This document shows, piece after piece, positions 1 through 8,847 of a stretch of 33,200 bases of DNA. The translations under genes and the position numbers were made by a program. The notes under the pieces were generated by a model. The model searched no databases. It saw only the letters and a program-made list of their open reading frames with translations, and was not told where the DNA came from. The stretch covers positions 1 to 33,200 of the forward strand of contig JAIBDY010000023.1 of assembly GCA_024685995.1 (NCBI GenBank), in the 5' to 3' direction. This DNA is from Piscirickettsiaceae bacterium (GTDB lineage: Bacteria > Pseudomonadota > Gammaproteobacteria > Nitrosococcales > Methylophagaceae). How positions within the stretch are numbered: position 1 is the stretch's first letter; each line of letters opens with the position of its first letter.

Positions 1-35
1 GAGGGTCGGGGGTTCGAACCCCTCAGCACCCACCA
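1..35 (+). tRNA. tRNA-Val, 3' part only (cut by window start)
   Basis: The window opens inside a tRNA. What remains is the end of the anticodon arm, the variable loop, a T arm with a 5-bp stem around TTCGAAC, the 3' acceptor strand AGCACCC, discriminator A and an encoded CCA ending at 35. The implied 5' acceptor strand GGGTGCT, the GAGGGTC stretch and the CACCCACCA end closely resemble bacterial tRNA-Val. A Val-Asp pair upstream of ppiD is a familiar gammaproteobacterial arrangement. The anticodon lies outside the window, so the amino acid is inferred by similarity. Confidence 0.72.
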
Positions 36-43
36 GAAAAAAT

Positions 44-120
44 GGAGCGGTAGTTCAGCTGGTTAGAATGCTGGCCTGTCACGCCGGAGGTCGCGGGTTC
101 GAGTCCCGTCCGCTCCGCCA
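44..120 (+). tRNA. tRNA-Asp (GTC)
   Basis: A complete 77-nt cloverleaf. The acceptor strands GGAGCGG and CCGCTCC pair fully, the D arm contains AGTTCAGCTGGTTAGAA, the anticodon GTC is at 78-80 between the paired arms of GCCTGTCACGC, and the T arm is GCGGGTTCGAGTCCCGT. The discriminator is G and CCA is encoded. It starts 8 bp after the preceding tRNA, so both probably come from one transcript. The sequence is nearly that of the E. coli aspartate tRNA. Confidence 0.98.
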
Positions 121-134
121 AATTCGAATAGAGA

Positions 135-160
135 GGCGCATCTAATGCGCCTTTTTTTTT
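135..160 (+). terminator. Rho-independent terminator of the tRNA transcript
   Basis: A 6-bp stem GGCGCA / TGCGCC with a 5-nt loop is followed by nine T residues. It lies 14 bp after tRNA-Asp and before ppiD, so it most likely ends the tRNA transcript. Confidence 0.9.
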
Positions 161-205
161 GCTTAAATATTAGCTAATGAAGAATTTTCTCGTAGGTTAC
201 CCCTT

Positions 206-2095
206 ATGTTGCATTTCATTCGTGAACGGGCCCAAGGTTGGGTTGCTTGGTTTATTGTTGGGTTAATTACTATCCCCTTTGCTTTATGGGGTGTGAATTC
301 CTATCTAACAGGGGCATCTGATGTCGTCGTCGCCAGCGTGAATGGTGAACCGATTAAACAAACTGAGTTTCAACGCGCTTTACAACAATACCGCGAGCGG
401 ATGAGACAGAATATGGGTGATAACTTTGATCCGAGCTTATTTGATAATCAAAGTACGAAACAACAGATACTAGATGGGTTAATCGTCCAAAAATTGCTCT
501 ATGGCGCGAATCAGACATTAGGACAACGTGTTTCAAATAGTGAAATTAATCGCGCAGTACAGCAGACGGCAGCGTTTCAGGTCGATGGCCAATTTAATAT
601 TGATCGCTATAAAATGCTGCTTTCTCGTGCTGGTTTCTCTCCCGCTAGTTATGAAGCACAATTACGTATCGATCTATTGGGTAGAGAGTTAAGTCGGAGT
701 ATTCAAGGTTCTGCTATCGTCACGGCACATGATATTGAACATTTATTACGCCTTGAAAAGCAAAAACGTAAGATTGCATACGGCATAGTTGATGCTGAGT
801 CGTTGGCTGCCGATATCACGATCAGTGATGATGATGCGAAAGCTTATTACTCTGAGAACAAGATGCGTTACACCACGCCAGAGCGGATGTCTGTCAATTA
901 TATTACGCTGTCTATCGCAAATTTAGCACAATCAATTACCGTTGATGATGCGATGTTGCAACAGTTTTATACTGACAATACTAATCAGTTTATGAGTCCC
1001 GAGCAGCGCAGAGCTAGTCATATCCTGATTGAAGGTGATGCTGAGCAAGCATTGAAAATATTGACAGCTGTAAAGTATCGTTTGTCTCAAGGTGAGAACT
1101 TTGCTGCTGTCGCAAAAGAATTATCACAAGATGTTGCGTCCGCAGTGAATGGTGGTGATTTGGGCTTGTTGCAACGCGGCATGATGGATGATGAGACCTT
1201 TGATGCGGCATTATTTGGTTTGGCTGAGGTGGGTGATGTCAGCGAGGTTGTCGAAACCGAGTTTGGTCATCATTTAATTCAATTGACCGAGATCCAGGCT
1301 TCAAAGGGTAAAAGCTATGCTGATGCCAAAGCTGAAATTGAATCAAGCTACCGTCGTCAAGAAGCGGAACAGTTGTTTTTTGAACATGCAGAACGGTTAG
1401 CTGAATTAAGTTATGAAAACCCAGACAGCTTGGATTTAGCTGCCGAAGAGTTAGGTCTTGAAATTCAATCATCTACCCTCTTTAGTCGCGAAGGCGGGGA
1501 AGGAATTGCTGCGGATCCTAATGTTGTCAATATTGCATTTAGTGATGATGTTTTAGTGGAAGATCTGAATAGTACGGTGATCGAGCTTTCTGATTCGCAT
1601 TTGCTTGTGCTACACAAAAAAGAGCATGTTTTAGCCAGTCAATTACCATTCGATGCTGTTTCGGCTGAGATTAAAACACAGTTGAAATCTTTGCGCGCAC
1701 AACAAAAAGCAGTAGAGGTGGGTGATGCGCTATTGACTAAGTTACAAGCGGGTAGCGAAGCGACATCGTTATTTAAGACAGGACAATGGCATCCCGAGGC
1801 GGTTATTGAACGTAGTGCAACCGCTTTAGACCGATTCATTTTAGATAAAGTCTATGCGATGCCAAAACCGACGTCATCAGCCGTTTACCAAGGATTGACG
1901 GCCAGTAATGGTGATTACGTTGTTGTGAAGTTGACTGCAGTGATTGAAGGGGATATTGAAGACGCGTCAGCGCAGGATAGAGCCGGTTTAGCAGCGTATC
2001 TTGAAAGAAGCTATGGTGACAGTGCGTTAGAAGCTTTTCTTGCTAGCTTAAAAGCGGATGCAGATATTGAGATATCACAAGAATATTTAAATTAA
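206..2095 (+). CDS. ppiD: Periplasmic folding chaperone / peptidyl-prolyl isomerase PpiD
   Basis: PpiD is an inner-membrane-anchored periplasmic chaperone that acts near the Sec translocon on newly exported proteins. The 629-residue length matches the family. A short cytoplasmic N-terminus (LHFIRERAQGW) is followed by one membrane helix at about 12-32, then a SurA-like N-terminal chaperone region. A PpiC-type parvulin domain lies at about 268-365 (starting RRASHILI, with GGDLG and ending GHHLIQL). A long C-terminal chaperone-like region follows. The ATG at 206 is chosen because it gives the family's conserved N-terminus, although the ribosome binding site is weak (TAGG at 193-196). The tRNA pair upstream and convergent fabI downstream are typical neighbours. 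In this family the parvulin domain often has little isomerase activity, so the chaperone role is the safer statement. Confidence 0.96.
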   Translation: MLHFIRERAQGWVAWFIVGLITIPFALWGVNSYLTGASDVVVASVNGEPIKQTEFQRALQQYRERMRQNMGDNFDPSLFDNQSTKQQILDGLIVQKLLYGANQTLGQRVSNSEINRAVQQTAAFQVDGQFNIDRYKMLLSRAGFSPASYEAQLRIDLLGRELSRSIQGSAIVTAHDIEHLLRLEKQKRKIAYGIVDAESLAADITISDDDAKAYYSENKMRYTTPERMSVNYITLSIANLAQSITVDDAMLQQFYTDNTNQFMSPEQRRASHILIEGDAEQALKILTAVKYRLSQGENFAAVAKELSQDVASAVNGGDLGLLQRGMMDDETFDAALFGLAEVGDVSEVVETEFGHHLIQLTEIQASKGKSYADAKAEIESSYRRQEAEQLFFEHAERLAELSYENPDSLDLAAEELGLEIQSSTLFSREGGEGIAADPNVVNIAFSDDVLVEDLNSTVIELSDSHLLVLHKKEHVLASQLPFDAVSAEIKTQLKSLRAQQKAVEVGDALLTKLQAGSEATSLFKTGQWHPEAVIERSATALDRFILDKVYAMPKPTSSAVYQGLTASNGDYVVVKLTAVIEGDIEDASAQDRAGLAAYLERSYGDSALEAFLASLKADADIEISQEYLN

Positions 2096-2115
2096 ACGGT
2101 TGAGATAGCCCTAAC

Positions 2116-2142
2116 AAAAAAGGCGCCTACGGCGCCTTTTTT
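2116..2142. terminator. Bidirectional terminator between ppiD and fabI
   Basis: A perfect 7-bp stem AGGCGCC / GGCGCCT with a TAC loop is flanked by an A-run on the left and a T-run on the right, so it can work on both strands. It sits between the convergent stop codons of ppiD (2095) and fabI (2160). Confidence 0.93.
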
Positions 2143-2159
2143 GGATTTATGAAGTGGTT

Positions 2160-2948
2160 TTACTTATCCCCGATACCGATAATGTTATAACCGGCATCGA
2201 CGTATGTGATTTCACCGGTCACACCAGAAGCCAAATCAGAGCATAAGAAGGCAGCGACATTACCTACTTCATCAATGGTGACGTTGCGACGGAGTGGTGA
2301 ATTACGTTCACCGTAAGCAAGCATTTTGCCAAAATCCCCGATACCGGCAGCGGCTAAGGTCTTGATTGGGCCAGCAGAGATAGCATTAACGCGAATCCCT
2401 TCTTCACCTAAGGAATAGGCCATATAACGCACATTGGCTTCCAAGGCGGCTTTGGCAACCCCCATCACATTATAGTTTTCAATAGCTCGGACTGCGCCTA
2501 AGTAACTCAGGGTTAATAGCGCGCCATTACGACCAGCCATCATCGCTTTGCCTGCTTTCGCTAAAGCAGCAAAACTATAAGCGCTAATATCATGCGCTAG
2601 CGCAAAGCCTTCGCGGGTGACACTATCAACGTAGCTGCCTTGCAGTTGTTCTCTTGGCGCAAATCCGACAGAGTGAATGATAATGTCGAGACCATCCCAA
2701 TGCTGACCTAGTTGTTCGAAAACCTGATCAATTTGCTGGTCGCTTGCCACATCGCATGGAAAAAGTAATGCAGGATCAGATCCACATTGGCCAGCAATTT
2801 TTTCAACACGTGATTTGAGTTTGTCAGTTTGATATGTGAAGGCGATTTCAGCACCTTCACGTGCCATCGCTAGTGCAATACCAGCTGCAATTGAACGTGG
2901 GCTGGCAACACCAACAATTAATACGCGTTTGCCTTGTAAAAACGCCAT
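2160..2948 (-). CDS. fabI: Enoyl-[acyl-carrier-protein] reductase (NADH), FabI
   Basis: FabI catalyses the last step of each fatty acid elongation cycle, reducing trans-2-enoyl-ACP in the cytoplasm. At 262 residues it equals the E. coli enzyme in length. The short-chain dehydrogenase nucleotide site GVASPRSIA begins at residue 13. The catalytic residues are Tyr149 (SYLG), Tyr159 and Lys166 (YNVMGVAK), the Y-x6-K spacing typical of FabI. The HSVGFAP motif at 92-98 keeps the glycine whose replacement is known to cause triclosan resistance in E. coli, so a sensitive-type enzyme is expected (inference). A strong AGGAGA ribosome binding site precedes the ATG. It converges with ppiD and diverges from the substrate-binding lipoprotein gene. 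Confidence 0.98.
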   Translation of the reverse strand: MAFLQGKRVLIVGVASPRSIAAGIALAMAREGAEIAFTYQTDKLKSRVEKIAGQCGSDPALLFPCDVASDQQIDQVFEQLGQHWDGLDIIIHSVGFAPREQLQGSYVDSVTREGFALAHDISAYSFAALAKAGKAMMAGRNGALLTLSYLGAVRAIENYNVMGVAKAALEANVRYMAYSLGEEGIRVNAISAGPIKTLAAAGIGDFGKMLAYGERNSPLRRNVTIDEVGNVAAFLCSDLASGVTGEITYVDAGYNIIGIGDK

Positions 2949-3035
2949 GGACTGTCTCCTAAAATTAGCAAATAAACGGATAAAACCCGTCTAGTTTACC
3001 TGTTTCTGAAACGGGCAGTAACCCTATGAACTGTT

Positions 3036-3041
3036 TATAAT
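3036..3041 (+). promoter_or_regulatory. Candidate -10 element for the substrate-binding protein gene
   Basis: A perfect TATAAT lies 29 bp before the ATG at 3071 in the 122-bp divergent gap after fabI. No convincing -35 hexamer lies at the usual distance, so this is a motif match only. Confidence 0.35.
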
Positions 3042-3070
3042 AACGTCACTATTGAAAATGGGTTTGGCTG

Positions 3071-5224
3071 ATGATGCGTTTTTTATCATACTTTTATATT
3101 GTTCTCTTCTTGAGTCTAACGGGCTGCGAGTTTAATGCGATTAACTCGCCCTATCCTGGAGAGCAAGCAAAACAGAATATTTTATATAGTTCGTTTACCT
3201 TACGGCCCAAGCATCTTGATCCTGCACGGTCGTATAGTGCTAATGAGTCGAGCTTCACCGGGCAAATATATGAGCCGCCATTGCAATATCATTATTTGAA
3301 GCGGCCTTATGAACTGATACCACTCACGGCCACATCCTTGCCGACAGTGGTGTATCTTGATGCGGCAGGGAAGCCATTATCTTCCCAAGATGAGACTGCT
3401 GACGTGGTTTATAGCGTGTATACGATCACCATCAAACCGAATATCCGTTTTCAACCGCATCCAGCCTTTGCAAAAAAGGCTGATGGTGATTTTTTGTATC
3501 ATCACCTCGAGCCACAGCAACTTGAAAGTATCTCTACTTTGTCAGACTTTGAGGTGCGAAGTAGTCGAGAGTTGACTGCAGCAGATTATGTCTACCAAAT
3601 AAAACGCTTAGCGAGCCCAGAAATACATTCACCCATCCTCGGGTTGATGAGCGAGTATATTGTGGGCTTAGGCGATTATGCTGAACTGCAACGGACGCGG
3701 CTGAAGCAAGGCCAAACGCTCGATTTACGTGGTAACGAGATCGCGGGCGTCAAAGTACTCGATCGTTACCGCTATCAAATTAAAGTATTCGGTAAATACC
3801 CACAATTGCGTTATTGGTTAGCGATGCCATTTTTTGCTGCGGTACCTTGGGAGGCAGATCAATTCTACCAACAAGCGGGCTTGATTCAACGCAATATCAC
3901 TTTAGATTGGTTTCCCGTTGGCACGGGACCCTATCAACTGACAGAAAATGATCCGAATAGCCAAATGGTCTTGGAAAAAAATCCCTATTACCGCGATGAT
4001 TATTATCCTACTAGTGGTGAAGTGTCTGACGAGGCACAAGGGTTACTGGCCGATGCCGGTAAAAAGCTGCCGTTCGTGGACAAGGTGATTTTTTTATTGG
4101 AAAAAGAACAAACCTCTTACTGGAATAAGTTTCTTCAGGGTTATTATGATGTTAGCGGTATAAGTTCCGATAGTTTTGAACAGGCAATTCAAGTCGGCAG
4201 TGGGGGGGAGTTCGGTCTCAGCCAAGAAATGGCTGATAAAGGCGTGCAGTTAAGAACGGCAGTCGGCACATCAACATTTTATATTGGCTTTAATATGCAA
4301 GATGAAGTGGTTGGTGGCAACTCAGCACAAGCTCGAAAGTTACGGCAAGCAATTTCGATTGTGATCGATTATGAAGAATATATTTCTATTTTCTTGAATG
4401 GTCGAGGTATTGCTGCCCAAGGCCCAATACCGCCGGGCATCTTTGGCTATCATGACGGAGAGGCTGGTATCAACCACAAAGTTTATCAATGGCAAGGTCA
4501 GCAAGCAGAGCGGCGCTCAGTTAACGAAGCTCGCCAACTCTTAGCGGAAGCGGGATATCCTAATGGCCGCGCGGCGAAGAGTGGTGAACCGTTAACTTTA
4601 TATTTTGATGTGCCAGCCAGCGGACCTGAAGCACGATCACAATTTGATTGGCTACGAAAACAATTTCAAAAATTGGGCGTGCAATTGGTGATTAGGAGTA
4701 CCGACTATAATCGTTTTCAAGATAAGATGCGGAATAGCCAAGCCCAAATTTTTCAATGGGGCTGGAATGCAGATTATCCCGACCCAGAAAATTTCTTGTT
4801 CTTACTCTATGGCCCAAATAGTAAAGCGCTATCTGGCGGGGAAAATGCGGCGAACTACCAAAATCCAGCGTTTGACCGTTTGTTTGAGCAAATGCGGGTG
4901 ATGCCAAATAATGCAGAGCGTCAAAAGCTGATCGATCAAATGCTCGTCTTGTTAACAGAAGATGCCCCTTGGGTATGGGGATATCACCCAAAACAATTTT
5001 CGCTCTATCATGCATGGAATCGCAATGTAAAACCCAATTTGATGGCGAATAACACGATGAAGTATCGCCGAATTGAGCCGGAAAAACGTTTTGAACTTCA
5101 GCAAGTCTGGAATCGGCCGCTACTATGGCCGTTAGTGATTCTATTTTTGATTGTTATTTTGCTGATTCTGCCAGCAAGTTGGGTTTATTTTAGAAAAAAT
5201 CATAAGAAAATGGCTTTAAAGTGA
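3071..5224 (+). CDS. Family 5 extracellular solute-binding lipoprotein of an ABC transporter (peptide type), with C-terminal membrane helix
   Basis: The protein has 717 residues. The N-terminus is a lipoprotein signal with lipobox L16-T-G-C19, so Cys19 should carry the lipid. The rest resembles SBP_bac_5 (DppA/OppA/YejA-like) proteins: PKHLDPARSYS near the start, GTGPYQL and KNPYYRDDYYP in the middle, and WGWNADYPDPENFLFLLYGP near the end, a conserved ligand-domain motif. Unusually, the C-terminus has a strong hydrophobic segment at about 685-706 followed by the basic tail YFRKNHKK, so the protein could be anchored at both ends. Peptides are the likely ligand by family, but the substrate is not readable. 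No permease or ATPase genes follow; a related-type permease lies at 28445-29428. In Pseudomonas aeruginosa a peptide-type ABC operon also follows fabI, so this may be a remnant of that layout. An ATG at 3074 is an alternative start. Confidence 0.9.
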   Translation: MMRFLSYFYIVLFLSLTGCEFNAINSPYPGEQAKQNILYSSFTLRPKHLDPARSYSANESSFTGQIYEPPLQYHYLKRPYELIPLTATSLPTVVYLDAAGKPLSSQDETADVVYSVYTITIKPNIRFQPHPAFAKKADGDFLYHHLEPQQLESISTLSDFEVRSSRELTAADYVYQIKRLASPEIHSPILGLMSEYIVGLGDYAELQRTRLKQGQTLDLRGNEIAGVKVLDRYRYQIKVFGKYPQLRYWLAMPFFAAVPWEADQFYQQAGLIQRNITLDWFPVGTGPYQLTENDPNSQMVLEKNPYYRDDYYPTSGEVSDEAQGLLADAGKKLPFVDKVIFLLEKEQTSYWNKFLQGYYDVSGISSDSFEQAIQVGSGGEFGLSQEMADKGVQLRTAVGTSTFYIGFNMQDEVVGGNSAQARKLRQAISIVIDYEEYISIFLNGRGIAAQGPIPPGIFGYHDGEAGINHKVYQWQGQQAERRSVNEARQLLAEAGYPNGRAAKSGEPLTLYFDVPASGPEARSQFDWLRKQFQKLGVQLVIRSTDYNRFQDKMRNSQAQIFQWGWNADYPDPENFLFLLYGPNSKALSGGENAANYQNPAFDRLFEQMRVMPNNAERQKLIDQMLVLLTEDAPWVWGYHPKQFSLYHAWNRNVKPNLMANNTMKYRRIEPEKRFELQQVWNRPLLWPLVILFLIVILLILPASWVYFRKNHKKMALK

Positions 5225-5319
5225 GCTGGGTTCAAGATTTTTTAATTGGCATTGGGTAAAATTGTCTTCAGACTTTATATCGAGACTTAAGACTGATGAG
5301 GTATAGGAAGGGTGATTGA

Positions 5320-6099
5320 GTGGATTTAGCTACACTGATTGGTTTTATCGTTGCATGGGTCTTGATTATTGCTACGATCGCGATGGGATCCGGTGCGATT
5401 GTCTTTGTTAATGCACCTTCATTTATGATCGTACTGGGTGGCGCTTTCGCTGTTGTTATGATGCGTTTTACCTTAGCACAGTTTTTGGGTTCGTTTAAAA
5501 CGGCGGCAAAAGCCTTTTTGTATAAATCCGAATCCGCAGAAGAATTGATATCTGCCGTTGTTGAGTTGGCTACTGTCGCCCGTAAAGAAGGTTTATTGGC
5601 GCTAGAGGGCAGAGAAATTGCTAATCCCGTCCTTGAAAAAGGTATTATCATGCTGGTCGATGGTCATGAACCAGCCATAGTGCAACGTGCGCTGACAACC
5701 GAGATGAATGAGACCGTCGCCCGACATAGTATTGGTCAAGATATTTTCAAACAAATAGGTGATGCTGGCCCAGCGATGGGGATGATTGGTACGCTGATTG
5801 GCCTAGTACAAATGATGTCGAATATGTCTGACCCTAAATCGATTGGGCCAGCGATGGCCGTTGCATTGTTGACGACCCTATATGGTGCCATGTTAGCCAA
5901 TATGTTTGCCTTACCAGTATCGGACAAGTTAGCTTTACGCAGTGCCGAAGAACAACTCAATAAAAACATCATTATTATGAGTGTGCTCGGCATTCAGGAA
6001 GGTCAAAACCCGAAAGTATTAGAAGAATTACTTAAAAATTACCTTCCAGCGTCGAAGCGTGATGTCGCCGGTGGTGACGTGGGTGAAGTCGCTGAATAA
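5320..6099 (+). CDS. pomA: Flagellar motor stator protein PomA (MotA family, sodium type)
   Basis: PomA is the four-helix stator subunit that, with PomB, forms an ion channel in the inner membrane and drives flagellar rotation. The protein has 259 residues. It begins with GTG at 5320, supported by AGGAAGG at 5305-5311. Membrane helices lie near 2-24, 33-50, 146-168 and 178-200. Asp148, Pro151, Thr158, Thr185 and Thr186 occupy the same numbers as the functional residues described for Vibrio PomA; the threonines are linked there to sodium binding. That supports a sodium-driven motor, by inference. It overlaps pomB by one base (TAATG), the usual stator operon. No other flagellar genes are in the window. 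Confidence 0.93.
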   Translation: MDLATLIGFIVAWVLIIATIAMGSGAIVFVNAPSFMIVLGGAFAVVMMRFTLAQFLGSFKTAAKAFLYKSESAEELISAVVELATVARKEGLLALEGREIANPVLEKGIIMLVDGHEPAIVQRALTTEMNETVARHSIGQDIFKQIGDAGPAMGMIGTLIGLVQMMSNMSDPKSIGPAMAVALLTTLYGAMLANMFALPVSDKLALRSAEEQLNKNIIIMSVLGIQEGQNPKVLEELLKNYLPASKRDVAGGDVGEVAE

Positions 6100-6992
6100 T
6101 GAATGACGAACCTGAACATAAGCGCCAAAAAGAGGGATTACCTGCCTATATGGCTACCTTTGCAGATTTGATGGCTCTGCTATTGTGCTTTTTTGTTTTA
6201 TTACTGTCTTTTTCTGAAATGGACGCCTTGAAGTATAAGATGGTAGTCAAATCACTGGATAATGCTTTTGGTGTGCAACGAGAAATTGCGGCGAATGCTA
6301 TACCCAAAGGGACTAGCATCATCGCGCAAGAGTTTAGTCCGGGCGAACCACGACCAACGCCTTTAAAAGCATTACGACAAGATACGATCGATGAGACCAG
6401 AGACGCCCTAAAGGTGGAGATGGACTCTGAGGCGTTTGCCAAACAACAAGCACAAGCCATCGCGGAACAAGCAGACAAATTCAAAGTAGCGTTAAGAACG
6501 GAAATTGATGAGGGCTTGATCGATGTTGAAACGGAATTGCAGCGAATTGTGATTAGGATCAGGGAAAAAGGGTCATTTCCATCCGGTGATGCTAGGCTAA
6601 ATCGTGGTTTTCTACCTATTTTGGCTAAAATACATGACGTTTTAGTGCATACCGATGGTAAAATAGCTGTCGCGGGTCATACGGACAATGTCCCAATTAG
6701 CACGCCGCGTTACCGTTCCAATTGGGAGTTGTCGACGTCGCGAGCAACATCGGTTGTACATGAATTTTTAAAAACGAGCAAAATACCGGCTAATCGCTTC
6801 GTATTAGAGGGATATGCGGAGACACAACCCCTGGTCCCGAATGATACGTCAAAAAATCGTGCTAAAAACCGTCGGGTAGAAATTATTGTGCTGAAATCAG
6901 CCATGAGAGAAGGATTGACGCGTTCTATTGACCAGCTCAATCAAGATTATGAGTCTGTAGAGGGTGAAATTACGGATTTTCGGCGCGAATGA
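6099..6992 (+). CDS. pomB: Flagellar motor stator protein PomB (MotB family, sodium type)
   Basis: PomB is the single-pass partner of PomA and fixes the stator to peptidoglycan. The protein has 297 residues. One N-terminal membrane helix (about 19-38) contains the ion-carrying Asp23 in ATFADLM; LLLCFFVLLLSFSEMD follows, with Cys30 as in sodium-type stators. A plug/linker region spans about 45-150, and an OmpA-type peptidoglycan-binding domain spans about 155-267 with GHTDN (193-197), NWELSTSRA (208-216) and NRRVE (257-261). The ATG at 6099 overlaps the pomA stop; an ATG four bases later is in another frame. Sodium rather than proton use is inferred from similarity to PomAB. Confidence 0.93.
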   Translation: MNDEPEHKRQKEGLPAYMATFADLMALLLCFFVLLLSFSEMDALKYKMVVKSLDNAFGVQREIAANAIPKGTSIIAQEFSPGEPRPTPLKALRQDTIDETRDALKVEMDSEAFAKQQAQAIAEQADKFKVALRTEIDEGLIDVETELQRIVIRIREKGSFPSGDARLNRGFLPILAKIHDVLVHTDGKIAVAGHTDNVPISTPRYRSNWELSTSRATSVVHEFLKTSKIPANRFVLEGYAETQPLVPNDTSKNRAKNRRVEIIVLKSAMREGLTRSIDQLNQDYESVEGEITDFRRE

Positions 6993-7034
6993 TGATAACG
7001 TTGATTGAAAATATTAATCGGTCTGATGTGAACT

Positions 7035-7062
7035 TTGACATGACAGACTGTTTTCCACATAC
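7035..7062 (+). promoter_or_regulatory. Possible promoter before leuD
   Basis: A perfect -35 hexamer TTGACA is at 7035-7040. Only a poor -10 candidate (ACATAC, 7057-7062) lies 16 bp downstream. It sits in the 88-bp gap after pomB, where a promoter for the leuD-leuB run would be expected because the stator genes are functionally unrelated. Confidence 0.3.
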
Positions 7063-7080
7063 AAAAAGAAAGACGATTTA

Positions 7081-7683
7081 ATGCAAGCATTTACAGTAGA
7101 ACAAGGTATTGTCATTCCATTGGATAGGCCAAATGTCGATACCGATGCCATCATTCCAAAACAATTTTTAAAATCTATACAACGTACCGGATTTGGCCCG
7201 AACTTATTTGATGAGTGGCGCTATCTCGATTTGGGTATGCCTGGGCAGTCATGTAAAGACCGACCTATCAACACCGATTTTGTGCTGAATCAACCTCGTT
7301 ACCAAGGCGGTAATATTTTACTCGCCCGTGAGAACTTTGGTTGTGGCTCGAGTCGTGAACACGCCGTATGGGCCTTAGAAGATTTTGGTATTAGAGTCGT
7401 CATTGCCCCGAGCTTTGCAGACATTTTCTTCAATAACACCAGCAAAAATGGCATTTTAGCGATAGTGTTAGAAGAAACGGTTATTGATAGTCTCTTTACA
7501 GCAGTGCTCGCTCAACCGGGCTATACACTACAAGTCGATTTACCAAAGCAAACGATTACCTTGCCAGACGGCTCAAACTTGGCTTTTGAGGTCGATGCCT
7601 TTAAAAAGGATTGTTTGATAAAAGGATTGGATGATATAGGGTTAACACTTGAACATGCCGATGATATCAGCGCTTATGAATAA
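7081..7683 (+). CDS. leuD: 3-isopropylmalate dehydratase small subunit LeuD
   Basis: LeuD is the small subunit of isopropylmalate isomerase, which converts 2- to 3-isopropylmalate in leucine synthesis together with the iron-sulfur large subunit LeuC. The protein has 200 residues, the normal length. Motifs are [15 protein letters not shown] (residues 19-33) and [12 protein letters not shown], the small-subunit swivelling-domain signature. It starts 88 bp after pomB. The usual upstream partner leuC is not here, so LeuC must be encoded elsewhere for this protein to function. leuB follows after 89 bp. Confidence 0.97.
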   Translation: MQAFTVEQGIVIPLDRPNVDTDAIIPKQFLKSIQRTGFGPNLFDEWRYLDLGMPGQSCKDRPINTDFVLNQPRYQGGNILLARENFGCGSSREHAVWALEDFGIRVVIAPSFADIFFNNTSKNGILAIVLEETVIDSLFTAVLAQPGYTLQVDLPKQTITLPDGSNLAFEVDAFKKDCLIKGLDDIGLTLEHADDISAYE

Positions 7684-7772
7684 CGCCGAGGCCAAGAAGC
7701 ACCTTGGTTGTTTCCGAGCGTGAAATAAATAAGCAATCAATTAACAATGTAAGCAATAGATAAGAAGAGATA

Positions 7773-8846
7773 ATGACAAAAAAAATAGCAGTATTACCTG
7801 GTGATGGTATTGGACCTGAGATTGTGGCTGAGGCGGTTAAAGTACTGAAGGCCTTACAAGCGAAAGGTTTGGCGGTAGAACTTGAATATGGCTTGATCGG
7901 CGGGGCCGCTTATGATGAAACAGGTACGCCTTTGCCAGCAGAAACTTTAGCCATATCACAAGCTGCAGATGCTATTTTGCTCGGCGCCGTTGGTGGTTAT
8001 AAATGGGAAGCACTTGATATCAGTGTGAGACCTGAAAAAGGGTTGTTAGGACTGCGTAGCGAATTACAGTTATTTGCTAATTTACGCCCAGCTATTTTGT
8101 ACCCACAATTGGCAGATGCTTCAACTTTAAAAGCGGAAGTCGTTGCAGGTTTAGACTTAATGATCGTCCGAGAATTGACCGGTGGTATTTATTTTGGGCA
8201 GCCACGAGGGGTGCGTGCTTTGGCAAATGGTGAGAAAGAGGGATTCAACACCTTGGTCTACCGTGAAAGTGAAGTGAACAGAATAGGTAAAGTCGCTTTC
8301 GATATTGCGAGAAAACGTCAAGGTCGTTTATGTTCTGTTGATAAAGCGAATGTATTGGAATGTACTGAGCTATGGCGTGACACCATGAATATTTTGGCTA
8401 AAGATTATGAAGATGTTGAGTTGAGTCATATGTATGTTGACAATGCTGCAATGCAACTTGTCCGCGCGCCGAAGCAGTTTGATGTCATGGTGACGACGAA
8501 TATGTTTGGCGATATCTTGTCAGATTGTGCTTCGATGTTGACAGGATCTATTGGGATGCTGCCTTCGGCCTCTTTGGATGAAAATAGTAAAGGTATGTAT
8601 GAACCGATTCATGGTTCAGCACCAGATATTGCGGGTCAAAATACGGCGAATCCGTTGGCAACTATTTTATCGGTTGCGATGATGTTACGTTATAGTCTCG
8701 ATGAAGGGGATATGGCAGATTTGATAGAAAATGCGGTAAGCACAGTGTTAGACCAAGGGTATCGTACTGCGGATATTTATTCTGATGGTATGAAGCAAGT
8801 TGGTACTGTAGAAATGGGCGATGCAGTCGTAGCGGCGTTAAATTAA
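7773..8846 (+). CDS. leuB: 3-isopropylmalate dehydrogenase LeuB
   Basis: LeuB oxidatively decarboxylates 3-isopropylmalate with NAD in the third dedicated step of leucine synthesis. The protein has 357 residues, the normal length. It shows the isocitrate/isopropylmalate dehydrogenase pattern: [14 protein letters not shown] at the N-terminus, [13 protein letters not shown], the [10 protein letters not shown] substrate region, the metal-site region [20 protein letters not shown], and [18 protein letters not shown] for NAD. A GAAGAG ribosome binding site precedes the ATG. asd starts one base after the stop, indicating tight coupling. Confidence 0.98.
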   Translation: MTKKIAVLPGDGIGPEIVAEAVKVLKALQAKGLAVELEYGLIGGAAYDETGTPLPAETLAISQAADAILLGAVGGYKWEALDISVRPEKGLLGLRSELQLFANLRPAILYPQLADASTLKAEVVAGLDLMIVRELTGGIYFGQPRGVRALANGEKEGFNTLVYRESEVNRIGKVAFDIARKRQGRLCSVDKANVLECTELWRDTMNILAKDYEDVELSHMYVDNAAMQLVRAPKQFDVMVTTNMFGDILSDCASMLTGSIGMLPSASLDENSKGMYEPIHGSAPDIAGQNTANPLATILSVAMMLRYSLDEGDMADLIENAVSTVLDQGYRTADIYSDGMKQVGTVEMGDAVVAALN

Positions 8847-8847
8847 G

